Source: Paenibacillus sp. cl123 (GTDB taxonomy: Bacteria; Bacillota; Bacilli; Paenibacillales; NBRC-103111). Taken from it: a DNA stretch of 64,000 nucleotides. A program made the position numbers and the translations under genes. The stretch is taken from contig NZ_FMYY01000001.1 of the NCBI RefSeq assembly GCF_900101595.1, forward strand, positions 58,735-122,734, read 5' to 3'. The stretch's first letter is position 1. The number at the start of each line of letters is the position of its first letter. Below are positions 1 to 7,798 of the stretch, in pieces. The notes beneath the pieces are model-generated. The model had not been told where the DNA came from and did not search any database. It saw only the letters and a program-made list of their open reading frames with translations.

Positions 1-1812
1 CGTGCGGAGCTCGAGGACATGCTGACGGCCGAGCTTGAGACTCAGGAGCGTCAGCGCGTTGAGTTCGAAGACAAGCTCGCCGCCGAACGAGCGGAGCAAG
101 AACGCCAGCGAGCGGAGTTCGAGGCCCGTCTGGCGTCTGAGCTGGAGGAGCGCGGCCGAGAGCGTGCGGAGCTGGAGAACCGGCTGGCGTCCGAACGCGA
201 AGAATATGCCGGCAAGCTGGCGGAACGGGAGCGGCAAATTGCGGAGCTTAGCGAGCAGCATGATCAGCTGCAGGAGGAGCTGATTGCGCAGCAGCAGGAG
301 GTTGAGTTTCAGGTTGCGCTTTATAATGAGCTGGCCGAGCAGAACAAGGTTCGGGAAGCCAATCTCCAGGCTGAGCTGGGAGAGGAAGCCGAGCGTTCAC
401 GTCTGGCTCTGGAGGCTGAAGCACGGCGCAGGGCAGAGCTGGAACAACAGATCGATCGCTTGGTAAAAGAGGCGCAGGAGAGCGCTGCCGCGGCTGCGGC
501 TCGTGAGAAGGAACGCGAGGCTCTTCATGCGAGGCAGATAGAGGAAGCCGAGCTGCGGCGGCAGGCGGAGCTGGACGAGCAGATTGAGAAGCAGCGCCGG
601 CTGCAGATTCAGCTCGGGGAGCAGCTCGAGCTGGGACGCGAGCTGCAGCAGCAGGCTGAAGCGCTGCGCCATGAGCTGGAGTCGGGGCGCATGAAGCAAA
701 GCGAGCAGTTGGAGGAGCTTGAGCTGCAGCTTGAGCTGTACCGCGAGCTGGAGAGCGAGCTTGCCGGGCAGCGGCAAGCCAGCGCGGCGCTCGAAGCGGA
801 GCTGCAGCAGCGTTTCGAAGCCGGACAGGCTGAACTTGAAGCGCGGAAGCAAACGGAAGCGGAGCTACGGGAGCGTCACAGCCAGGAGCTGCGGCAGGCG
901 GAAGAACAGCGGCAGGCCGAGCTGGAGCAACTGGAAGCACGCCGCCAAAGAGAGCTGGAGGAGGCAGAGGCCAAGCGGCAGGCCGAGCTGGAGCAGTTGA
1001 CGGAGCGCGCCCGCAAGGAAGCGGATGCGCTTGGCGCACGCGGCGCCGAGCTTCAAGCCGAGCTGAGCGAGCGGGAGCAGCGAGCTCAGCAGCTGGAGCG
1101 CCAGCTGGCGCAGCAGCAGGCCTATAATATGCAGCTGCAAGAGAGCAGCAGCCAGTGGCAGCAGCGAAGCGAAAGCCAGGCGGCTCAAGCCGATGAATTG
1201 CGAATCGCGCTGCTGGCACGGCAGGAGGAGCTGCTCTTTCAGCAGGAGCTGTACGACGAGCTGCAGAAGCAGCATGATGAGCTGGCCGCGCGCCTTGCTC
1301 AGCAGGAGCTAAACAGCAGGCAGGAAAGCGAGCGGCAGCGGAGCCGGCAGGAAGAGCTTGAACGTGCGCTTGAGGAGAAGGAGAGCCAACTGGCCGCCCT
1401 GCAAGCAGATATCCGTCAAGCCCAGGAGCTCGGCCGGGCGCTTCAGGAGCAATGTGCGGCCTGGGAACATAAGCAGAAGCACTCTTTGGAGGAGCATAAC
1501 GTGCTGACAGCGCGGCTCGCTTCGCAGGCCGCAAGGTTAAGTGAGCTGGAGGCGGTGGCTGTAGAGTCGGAACGCATGCAGAAGGAGCTGGAGGCAAACC
1601 GTGAGGAGCTGGCTCTTCAAAACGAGCTGTACCACGAGCTCCAGCAGGAGCTGAAGCATCAAAACCAGCTGCATAAGGCGCTGCAGGCCGAATACGACGA
1701 GCAGCAGGAGAAAGCCGAGAGAGTGTTCCGCGAACTGGGGCTGCTGCAAACGGAGTATGAGAAGCTGCAGGTCGAGTATAACGAATGGATCGAGCTGGTC
1801 GAGAAGGATTAG
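1..1812 (+). CDS. Long coiled-coil protein, 5' end outside window (possible extended ZapA-like protein)
   Basis: The reading frame is open from base 1, so the gene starts upstream; the first in-window ATG is at 19. At least 603 residues are almost entirely Glu/Gln/Arg/Ala/Leu-rich with heptad character and no Pro-rich or globular stretch: one continuous coiled coil. Imperfect internal repeats such as RQAELEQLEARRQ and KRQAELEQLTER recur. The TAG stop lies two bases before the cvpA ATG, so the two are co-translated. In Bacillus, cvpA is preceded by zapA, a short FtsZ-ring protein with a C-terminal coiled coil; by position this could be a greatly extended ZapA-type protein, but the diagnostic N-terminus is not visible. 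Coiled coil is certain; function is inference. Confidence 0.8.
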   Translation, partial: RAELEDMLTAELETQERQRVEFEDKLAAERAEQERQRAEFEARLASELEERGRERAELENRLASEREEYAGKLAERERQIAELSEQHDQLQEELIAQQQEVEFQVALYNELAEQNKVREANLQAELGEEAERSRLALEAEARRRAELEQQIDRLVKEAQESAAAAAAREKEREALHARQIEEAELRRQAELDEQIEKQRRLQIQLGEQLELGRELQQQAEALRHELESGRMKQSEQLEELELQLELYRELESELAGQRQASAALEAELQQRFEAGQAELEARKQTEAELRERHSQELRQAEEQRQAELEQLEARRQRELEEAEAKRQAELEQLTERARKEADALGARGAELQAELSEREQRAQQLERQLAQQQAYNMQLQESSSQWQQRSESQAAQADELRIALLARQEELLFQQELYDELQKQHDELAARLAQQELNSRQESERQRSRQEELERALEEKESQLAALQADIRQAQELGRALQEQCAAWEHKQKHSLEEHNVLTARLASQAARLSELEAVAVESERMQKELEANREELALQNELYHELQQELKHQNQLHKALQAEYDEQQEKAERVFRELGLLQTEYEKLQVEYNEWIELVEKD

Positions 1813-1814
1813 GT

Positions 1815-2378
1815 ATGAATGGACTGGATTACGGCCTGCTGGTCGTTCTCGCGATGGGACTGGCCTTGGGGTATGCCCGGGGGTTTATTGGGCAGCTCGT
1901 TTCAATGGCCGGTCTCTTCGCGGCATACCTGGTGGCATTTTTTGGTTACAGGCAGACGGCCCCCTGGATTCAGAAGTGGATGAATTTGGCCGGACATGAG
2001 ACTTATGCCAGGTACGAGCTGCTGGCTCAGGAGCTTCGGGTGGATACTTATGTGTACAATGTGCTGGCGTTCGGACTTCTGCTGTTCGGAACGAAGCTGG
2101 TCTTCGGGATAGCGGGAAGACTGCTTCAGTGGCTGGCTGCCGCTCCGGGGATCAAAACTTTCAATAAATGGAGCGGAGGCGTTCTCGGCTTGCTGGAGGG
2201 GGCGCTCATTGCAGTCATAGCGGTTCATCTCATGACTGTTCTGCCGAGCGACACAGCCCAGAAGCTGCTCGCAACATCGAGGGCGGCGCCCTATGTGGTA
2301 GAGCAGACGCCGCTGGTGACAGCCAAGCTGAAGGAGTTATGGCAAGCCCAGGTGCAGAAAGCTCCGGAGCGCCAATAA
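1815..2378 (+). CDS. CvpA family membrane protein
   Basis: Predicted 187-residue integral membrane protein with about four hydrophobic segments (first near residues 5-45 including GYARGFIGQLVSMAGL, the last near 125-145). The N-terminal pattern, a hydrophobic helix, G-rARGF and a second helix, is that of the CvpA/colicin V production family. The ATG at 1815 follows the preceding stop by two bases, so an in-frame ATG at 1785 inside the upstream gene is not needed. The position upstream of mutS2 matches the Bacillus zapA-cvpA-polX-mutS2 neighbourhood, though polX is absent here. A terminator follows at 2442. Exact role is unknown. Confidence 0.85.
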   Translation: MNGLDYGLLVVLAMGLALGYARGFIGQLVSMAGLFAAYLVAFFGYRQTAPWIQKWMNLAGHETYARYELLAQELRVDTYVYNVLAFGLLLFGTKLVFGIAGRLLQWLAAAPGIKTFNKWSGGVLGLLEGALIAVIAVHLMTVLPSDTAQKLLATSRAAPYVVEQTPLVTAKLKELWQAQVQKAPERQ

Positions 2379-2441
2379 AGGCACTCATTGAAGGCAGAAA
2401 TTCGAATTCGAGCGCATAGAAAATCAGCAAATAAATCAGCG

Positions 2442-2480
2442 ACGTCACATCCGGCTTCAGGCCGTTATGTGACGTTTTTG
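2442..2480 (+). terminator. Rho-independent terminator after cvpA
   Basis: Nine-base stem ACGTCACAT (2442-2450) pairs perfectly with ATGTGACGT (2467-2475), followed by a T run. It ends the coiled-coil/cvpA transcript. Confidence 0.85.
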
Positions 2481-2545
2481 TTTGGCGAGAAGAAATCGCA
2501 TGCCCATTAGTCTCCACTGTGGCGGAAAATAAAAAAGGAAAGCAA

Positions 2546-2570
2546 AAAGGCGTCCGCAAAGGACGCCTTT
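2546..2570 (-). terminator. Terminator of the cupredoxin lipoprotein gene
   Basis: AAAGGCGTCC (2546-2555) and GGACGCCTTT (2561-2570) form a perfect ten-base stem; on the minus strand it is followed by TTTTTGC. It lies 23 bases past the stop of the minus-strand gene. Confidence 0.85.
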
Positions 2571-2593
2571 CTTAACCCGGTCACCTTATCCGA

Positions 2594-2980
2594 CTACTCA
2601 ACGATCAGCTTGGATTTCATGCTGATATGGCCGGAGCCGCAAGGAATGCTGCAAATGATATCGTAAGTTCCCGCTTTGTCGGGCTTAACCGTCGCAGAGA
2701 GCTTATCTCCCTTCAGCTCCACATTCAGTCCGTTGATGGCAACGCCGTGAAGGCCGGCCTTGTTCTCCAGCGTAAACGTGACATCCTCGCCTTTTTTGAC
2801 TTTGTATTCCTTCTGATCGAATTGATAGTTTGTTGCCACCAGTTTGACCTGCTGACCCGCGCCGCCTGAAGCAGGGGCGGATTGGCCGCTGGGAGCAGGA
2901 GCAGCCTCCGGCTTGGCGCCGCAAGCGGTCATGACTGCGATCAGAGCGATTGCCGATATGGATACGATCCATTTTTTCAT
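2594..2980 (-). CDS. Cupredoxin-domain lipoprotein with CuA-like motif
   Basis: The 128-residue product starts with a lipoprotein signal (VMTAC, lipidated Cys20), then an Ala/Pro/Ser/Gly linker, then a cupredoxin domain from about residue 45. The C-terminus carries C110-x3-C114-x3-H118-x2-M121, with an upstream H78: the ligand spacing of the binuclear CuA site of cytochrome c oxidase subunit II. Unlike CoxB it has no transmembrane hairpin, so it is probably a membrane-anchored extracytoplasmic copper or electron-transfer protein (inference). Start at 2980 has upstream GGAGGGG. It is monocistronic, with its own terminator, opposite in direction to the flanking cvpA and mutS2. Confidence 0.85.
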   Translation of the reverse strand: MKKWIVSISAIALIAVMTACGAKPEAAPAPSGQSAPASGGAGQQVKLVATNYQFDQKEYKVKKGEDVTFTLENKAGLHGVAINGLNVELKGDKLSATVKPDKAGTYDIICSIPCGSGHISMKSKLIVE

Positions 2981-3301
2981 AATTAAATCCCCTCCGACAT
3001 CTTATGATTCTGTGGATGGCAGGACCTTGAACGGCCCCGCTACCTCCAAGCATAACCGATTTTGCGCCGGTTGGCTGTGTCGAATGGGTGACAACCCTAT
3101 GAAAAACCCGTGAAATTTATAAGTCCGGTGAATAAATCTGAAAAGCCGATAAGCAGTTGAATCTGCGCGCGGAAATCCCGATCGGCCGTGGTGCGCGCGT
3201 TATTCGCAGCCAGTAAGGGAGGCGGCAATATGCTTATAACTAATTTATCACTAACTCCCGCACGGCAGGTTAATATAAGGTAAAGCTGGCGGCTTAGCTG
3301 A
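2981..3301. other. Intergenic region, no supported gene
   Basis: About 320 bases between two minus-strand genes. It must hold the promoter of the cupredoxin gene, but I see no clean -35/-10 pair. A 17-codon ORF with a good RBS (3229-3282) is not convincing as a gene. Confidence 0.5.
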
Positions 3302-3347
3302 CAAAATCAGCCGTACTCGCCGGCTGAACCCGGCGAGCACGGCTGAT
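3302..3347 (-). terminator. Terminator of the YvlD-like gene
   Basis: Eighteen-base arms at 3306-3323 and 3330-3347 pair with a single mismatch around a six-base loop; on the minus strand the hairpin is followed by TTTTG. It is just past the stop at 3361. Confidence 0.85.
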
Positions 3348-3360
3348 CGCTCTGGCTGTA

Positions 3361-3729
3361 CTACCTGGAGCCTTCCCGGCCGCTGACTCCATTTTCGAAC
3401 GGAGTTTTGACCGGAATGAAGAGATCGATAATCCCGATCACGAGCGCCGCGAGAATCGCTCCAATGATGCTGGTCGATACGTTGCTGACGATGAATTGGG
3501 CTGCCCAGATCACGAGCGCGCTGACCAGAAAGCCTACAATCCCCCGTCCGAAGGGAGTAATTCGTTTGCCAAACACTCCTTCGATGACCCATGCCGCTAC
3601 GGCGATGACGAGGGCCAGGAAAAACGCGCTCCAAAATCCGCCTACGGTGAATCCCGGAACGATCCAACTGACCACCAGCAGCATTAAAGCGGAGACGATG
3701 AATCTGACAATGTGACCTAATATGTGCAT
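3361..3729 (-). CDS. YvlD/phage-holin-like four-helix membrane protein
   Basis: About 122 residues with four hydrophobic segments: around 6-25, 28-48, 60-82 and 85-106, with VPGF after the first helix and GIIDLFIPVKTP near the end. This is the layout of the YvlD/DUF360 'phage holin family', small inner-membrane proteins of unknown mechanism that often sit in envelope-stress loci. The ATG at 3729 is preferred over 3786 because AGGAGGAATTGTCTG precedes it. It is transcribed alone, with its own terminator, away from mutS2. No phage genes are nearby, so a lysis role is unlikely. Confidence 0.8.
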   Translation of the reverse strand: MHILGHIVRFIVSALMLLVVSWIVPGFTVGGFWSAFFLALVIAVAAWVIEGVFGKRITPFGRGIVGFLVSALVIWAAQFIVSNVSTSIIGAILAALVIGIIDLFIPVKTPFENGVSGREGSR

Positions 3730-3862
3730 CAGACAATTCCTCCTTTGCTTTCTTGGATTATGGTATGTTCTTGCCTGTACACTCATTAGACTTACCCGCA
3801 GCGTCAGTGGATATGAGTGGGAGGTGCAGGCAAAATCATTCGCTTTGGGAACGCAAGTTGGA

Positions 3863-3868
3863 TATAAT
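3863..3868 (+). promoter_or_regulatory. Putative -10 element of mutS2
   Basis: Perfect TATAAT about 50 bases upstream of the mutS2 start. The matching -35 (TTCGCT at 18 bases) is weak. Confidence 0.5.
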
Positions 3869-3919
3869 AGCAGATGTAACCGGTTAAGGCTATGAAAGGC
3901 AGGTTCCTTATAGAAACCG

Positions 3920-6307
3920 ATGAAAACTATAACTACTTATAATCAGAAAATACTGAATACGCTTGATTACCGGGCCGTGCTGGACAAATGCGCCCATCAC
4001 GCTTCAACTTCGCTCGGACAAGAGCTGGTCACGGAGCTGACGCCAAGCGGCGATTTTCAACAGGTGAAGACGCGTCTTCAGGCAACCGAAGAAGCTGTGA
4101 ATGTGGACCGGCTGAAGGGAGGGGCTCCGTTCGGAGGCATTCGCAACATCCGCAATGCCCTGCATCGCGCCCGGATAGGAGGCGTTCTTAACACAACCGA
4201 GCTGCTGGACACGGCCATGACCAGTCAAGGAGGACGGAGGCTCGGCAAGTTTCTGGAAGATGCTAACGGCGATTATCCGATTCCGCTGCTGCTGGAGCTG
4301 ACGGACCGTCTGACCGATCACAAAGCGATGGAGGACAAAATCCGTCAGTGCATAGACGATCATGCGAATGTAGTGGATTCGGCAAGTCCGGAGCTTGCCC
4401 GCATCCGTCAGGAGCTGCGCGGCAGCGAGTCCAAGGCCCGCGAGCGGCTTGAGCAGATGGTGCGGACGCCGTCTATCCAGAAGATGCTGCAAGACAACCT
4501 GGTGACGCTGCGCAATGACCGTTATGTCATCCCGGTCAAGCAGGAGTACCGCGGCCATTTTGGCGGAATGATTCATGACCAGTCGGCTTCAGGCGCCACG
4601 CTGTTCATCGAGCCGGAAGCGGTCGTCCAGATGAACAACCGGGTCCGCGAACTGAAGCTTAGGGAAGAGGTCGAAGTCGAGAAAATATTACGGATGCTCA
4701 CTTCGCTTGTCGCCGATGGAGCCGATACGCTGCTGGCCAATGTGGAAGCGTTGGCGGAGCTCGACTTCATCTTCGCCAAGGCCGGCCTCGCCAGGGAAAT
4801 GAAAGCGACGCTGCCGATCCTGAACGATCGCGGGTTCATCAAGCTGAAGCGCGGGAGGCATCCGCTCATCGCCGCGGATCAGGTCGTGCCGCTGGACGTG
4901 GAGCTGGGCAACAAGTTCTCCGCCATCATCGTCACGGGTCCCAATACGGGGGGAAAGACGGTATCCCTGAAGACGGTCGGGCTGCTGTCGCTGATGGCGA
5001 TGTCGGGACTGTTCGTCCCGGCGGAGGAAGGCAGCCAGCTGTGCGTGTTCGACGCAATTTATGCGGACATTGGGGATGAGCAGAGCATCGAGCAAAATCT
5101 CAGCACATTTTCCAGCCATATGACGAATATTATTCGAATCCTGAAAGAAATGACGCCCAAAAGTCTGGTCCTGCTTGACGAGCTGGGCGCTGGCACCGAC
5201 CCGGCGGAAGGCTCCGCGCTGGCGATCTCGATTCTGGATTATATCCACCGGATGGGCTGCCGCATTCTGGCGACTACCCATTACTCGGAGCTGAAGGCTT
5301 ATGCTTACGACCGGCCGGGAGTCATCAATGCCAGCATGGAGTTCGATGTCCAGACGCTGCGGCCCACCTATCGTCTGCTTGTCGGCGTACCGGGCCGAAG
5401 CAATGCCTTCGCGATTGCTTCGCGGCTTGGACTGCCCAAGCCGATCATCGATCACGCCCGCGGCCAGGTCGGCGAGGAAGAGCAGCGCGTCGAGTCGATG
5501 ATAGCGACGCTGGAGGAGAATACGATCCAGGCCGAAGCGGAGCGGACGACGGCCGCGCAGCTGCGCGGGGAAGTGGAGCGTCTGCGTGAAGAATTGCGCC
5601 GCGAACGCGAGCGCTTTGACGAGCAGAAGGGCAAACTGATGGAGAAGGCGGAGCGCGAAGCTCGGGAGGCGGTCGCCAAAGCTCGCCGGGAAGCGGAGGA
5701 AGTGATTACCGAGCTGCGGCGTCTGAAGCGGGAGGAAGGCGCCGGCGTCAAAGACCACAAGCTCAGCGAGCTTAAGCGCAAGCTGAACGATGCCGTGCCT
5801 GACCTGAAGGTAAAGCAGCCCTCCTCCGCCAAGCGCAAGCCTGACCGTCTGGAGCCGGGCGATGAAGTGCTGGTGACTACCGTGGGCCAACGCGGACATG
5901 TCGTCGAGCTGGCAGGTGATCATGAAGTGACGGTACAGCTGGGCATTCTGAAAATGAAAGTGAACAAGGCTGACGTCCAATTGCACAAGCCGGCGGCTTC
6001 CATGGCGAAAGCCCCGCAGCCTCCGAAGGCAACCTCCAGCTTGAAGCGGACGCGGGACGAGAACGCCAAGATGGAGCTGGATCTGCGCGGAGCCAATGTG
6101 GAAGAGGCGATTGTGGAGATCGACCGTTTTCTGGATGAGTCGTATTTGGCCAATTTTGCCCAGGTCTATATTATTCATGGCAAGGGTACGGGCGTACTCC
6201 GCACCGGGGTTCAGGAATATTTGCGCAAGCACAAGCATGTCAAAAGCCAGCGTTTGGGTAATTATAACGAAGGCGGCGCAGGAGTTACCGTGGCGGAGCT
6301 GAAATAA
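3920..6307 (+). CDS. mutS2: Endonuclease MutS2
   Basis: 795 residues, the usual length of MutS2. Family members act at recombination intermediates and, in Bacillus, at stalled/collided ribosomes; they do not replace MutS in mismatch repair. Visible parts: N-terminal MutS-core-like helical region, Walker A GPNTGGKT (residues 340-347), Walker B VLLDELGAGTDPAEG, the switch ATTHYSELKAYA, a long charged coiled coil (about 510-630), a KOW-like segment (LEPGDEVLV onward), and a C-terminal Smr domain with LDLRG and HGKGTG. The start has only a weak RBS. No terminator separates it from the SigW-type promoter of pspA. Confidence 0.97.
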   Translation: MKTITTYNQKILNTLDYRAVLDKCAHHASTSLGQELVTELTPSGDFQQVKTRLQATEEAVNVDRLKGGAPFGGIRNIRNALHRARIGGVLNTTELLDTAMTSQGGRRLGKFLEDANGDYPIPLLLELTDRLTDHKAMEDKIRQCIDDHANVVDSASPELARIRQELRGSESKARERLEQMVRTPSIQKMLQDNLVTLRNDRYVIPVKQEYRGHFGGMIHDQSASGATLFIEPEAVVQMNNRVRELKLREEVEVEKILRMLTSLVADGADTLLANVEALAELDFIFAKAGLAREMKATLPILNDRGFIKLKRGRHPLIAADQVVPLDVELGNKFSAIIVTGPNTGGKTVSLKTVGLLSLMAMSGLFVPAEEGSQLCVFDAIYADIGDEQSIEQNLSTFSSHMTNIIRILKEMTPKSLVLLDELGAGTDPAEGSALAISILDYIHRMGCRILATTHYSELKAYAYDRPGVINASMEFDVQTLRPTYRLLVGVPGRSNAFAIASRLGLPKPIIDHARGQVGEEEQRVESMIATLEENTIQAEAERTTAAQLRGEVERLREELRRERERFDEQKGKLMEKAEREAREAVAKARREAEEVITELRRLKREEGAGVKDHKLSELKRKLNDAVPDLKVKQPSSAKRKPDRLEPGDEVLVTTVGQRGHVVELAGDHEVTVQLGILKMKVNKADVQLHKPAASMAKAPQPPKATSSLKRTRDENAKMELDLRGANVEEAIVEIDRFLDESYLANFAQVYIIHGKGTGVLRTGVQEYLRKHKHVKSQRLGNYNEGGAGVTVAELK

Positions 6308-6323
6308 TAAAGTTTGAAAGGTT

Positions 6324-6349
6324 TGAAACGTTCGTGTCCCGGCTCCGTA
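6324..6349 (+). promoter_or_regulatory. ECF SigW-type promoter of pspA
   Basis: TGAAAC (6324-6329) and CGTA (6346-6349) are separated by exactly 16 bases, the Bacillus SigW promoter pattern. It lies about 80 bases upstream of the pspA start. In B. subtilis pspA is a SigW target (established), so context supports it. Confidence 0.75.
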
Positions 6350-6427
6350 TGAATAGGTATGAACAAACGATGCTAATGAATCTGCAGGCAGTGTATAAGA
6401 GATTTTTTAACCTAGGAGGACTGGAAA

Positions 6428-7105
6428 ATGGGGATTTTTAAACGGTTTCGCGACTTGACGATGGCTTCGATCAATGACTTGCTGGATAAAGCGGAAGATC
6501 CGGTGAAAATGCTGAATCAATTCCTCCGCGATATGGAAGCGGATATCCAGGAAGCCGAGATTGCGGTTGCCAAGCAAATTGCGATTGAGAAAAAATTCAA
6601 GCAGCAAGTTGAAGAAGCGCAAGAAATGGTGCAGAAGCGCGAGGAGCAGGCGCTTAAAGCGCTTGAGGCCGGCAACGAAGATTTGGCCAGACGCGCGCTC
6701 CAGGATAAGAAGGAGCATCAGACCCGCCACGATGAGATGAAGGTGCAATACGATACCGCGAAGACCAATGCGGATCGTCTGCGCAGCCAGCTCTCCGAGA
6801 TGAAGGATGAGTTTGGCAAGATGAAGAACAAGAAGGACCTGCTGATCGCCCGGGCCGAAGCGGCGAAGGCGCAGAAGCAGATCAATCAGGCGATGTCGGG
6901 CTTCGGAACGGACAACGCGGCCAAGGGTTTCGACCGGATGAGCGAAAAGGTGCTGCAGCTGGAGGCTGAAGCGGAAGCCAGCAACGAGCTGCGCTCGAAG
7001 GACAAAAGCCTGGATGACGAGCTGAACGCGCTCGGCAAAAATGACGGCGTCGACGACGAATTGGCCGCTCTGCGGGCAAGATTGGCTGCCAAGAAGCAAC
7101 CTTAA
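6428..7105 (+). CDS. pspA: PspA/IM30 family envelope-stress protein
   Basis: 225 residues, nearly all helical coiled coil, beginning MGIFKRFRDLTMASINDLLDKAEDPVKMLNQFLRDME (cited as positions 1-37): an amphipathic N-terminal helix followed by the DPxKMLxQ signature of PspA/IM30/Vipp1. Such proteins are ESCRT-III-like; they assemble on the inner face of a damaged membrane and preserve the proton motive force. AGGAGG precedes the ATG at 6428, and a SigW-type promoter lies upstream. The next gene is a DUF350 membrane protein, a pairing seen with PspA-type genes in Bacillota. A hairpin follows at 7138. Confidence 0.95.
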   Translation: MGIFKRFRDLTMASINDLLDKAEDPVKMLNQFLRDMEADIQEAEIAVAKQIAIEKKFKQQVEEAQEMVQKREEQALKALEAGNEDLARRALQDKKEHQTRHDEMKVQYDTAKTNADRLRSQLSEMKDEFGKMKNKKDLLIARAEAAKAQKQINQAMSGFGTDNAAKGFDRMSEKVLQLEAEAEASNELRSKDKSLDDELNALGKNDGVDDELAALRARLAAKKQP

Positions 7106-7137
7106 GCCTGGTACTTGCAGGAGATACAGGATACACG

Positions 7138-7176
7138 GAGACTGAAGGTCCACAAGCCTTCAGTCTCTTCGATTGT
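7138..7176 (+). terminator. Hairpin after pspA, possibly leaky terminator
   Basis: Perfect eleven-base stem GAGACTGAAGG (7138-7148) with CCTTCAGTCTC (7157-7167), but the following TTCGATTGTTTCC is a poor T tract. Partial read-through into the DUF350 gene is plausible. Confidence 0.6.
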
Positions 7177-7214
7177 TTCCGAAGCCTACCGGAAGGGCGA
7201 GGTGAAGATAGATT

Positions 7215-7637
7215 ATGCCAAATGAAGAGGTGGACCTGTTTATGAGCAATCCGTTCGTGGAAACGTTGGCGTTTTTCTCGGTTGCGGTGCTGGCGCTTGT
7301 CGTGTTTCTGGCCATATTTGAGCTGGTGACGAAGTACAAGGATTGGGATGAGATCAAGAAGGGCAATGTCGCTGTTGCGATGGCGACAGGCGGTAAAATT
7401 TTCGGGATATGCAATATTTTCCGTTTCGCTATTTTGAATAACGATTCGCTGCTCGTTTCGCTGACCTGGGCCGCTTACGGATTTGTTCTGCTGCTGGTCG
7501 CTTATTTTATATTCGAGTTCCTGACTCCGTATTTCAAGATTGATGAGCAGATTCAACAGGATAACCGGGCTGTCGGATTAATCTCCATGATTTTGTCCAT
7601 TTCGCTGTCGTATGTGATCGGGGCGAGTGTCACGTAA
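7215..7637 (+). CDS. DUF350 family membrane protein
   Basis: 140 residues with four hydrophobic helices, about 20-40, 54-72 (containing GNVAVAMATGGKIFG), 80-100 and 115-138. The GNxAxAxxxGG motif at the start of helix 2 marks DUF350 (YjfL-like), whose members are commonly encoded beside pspA and are thought to support envelope-stress responses (inference from context). ATG at 7215 has GAGGTGAAG upstream; an in-frame ATG at 7242 with GAGGTGG is an alternative that would remove nine residues. Confidence 0.8.
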   Translation: MPNEEVDLFMSNPFVETLAFFSVAVLALVVFLAIFELVTKYKDWDEIKKGNVAVAMATGGKIFGICNIFRFAILNNDSLLVSLTWAAYGFVLLLVAYFIFEFLTPYFKIDEQIQQDNRAVGLISMILSISLSYVIGASVT

Positions 7638-7694
7638 CGCTCCATTTGTACATACCGAACGTAAACCGCTATTTCAAGGTGAGGTGCCGAACCG

Positions 7695-7778
7695 GTGAAG
7701 TATTTGTGGGGGATTTTGCTTGCGCTTGCGCTTGTTTTTTTGGGCGCGGGCGTTTACTATTTTATTAATCACGCATAA
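7695..7778 (+). CDS. 27-residue membrane micro-protein (candidate)
   Basis: GTG-started ORF of 27 codons ending TAA at 7778, preceded by AAGGTGAGGTG. The product is one hydrophobic helix, roughly LLALALVFLGAGVYYFI, flanked by a Lys near the N-terminus and Asn-His-Ala at the end. It sits in the 161-base gap between the DUF350 gene and the zinc-ribbon gene, on the same strand with short spacing on both sides, as a small membrane subunit would. No family recognised. Coding status is inferred only from RBS, start/stop and composition. Confidence 0.45.
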   Translation: MKYLWGILLALALVFLGAGVYYFINHA

Positions 7779-7798
7779 GGGTTTGAGGAGGAATCGCG

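Noticed and set aside
248-1597. 449-residue minus-strand frame opposite the coiled-coil gene
   Set aside because: Pro/Ala-rich translation with no RBS or motif; a typical shadow of a GC-rich coiled-coil gene.
3229-3282. 17-codon ORF with GGGAGGCGGC upstream
   Set aside because: Too short, no hydrophobic or conserved feature, and outside any operon.
3361-3729. Phage holin indicating a prophage
   Set aside because: The family name contains holin, but no other phage genes are nearby and the YvlD type is chromosomal.
4688-6238. 516-residue minus-strand frame within mutS2
   Set aside because: mutS2 motifs on the plus strand are complete; the minus frame has no recognisable domain.
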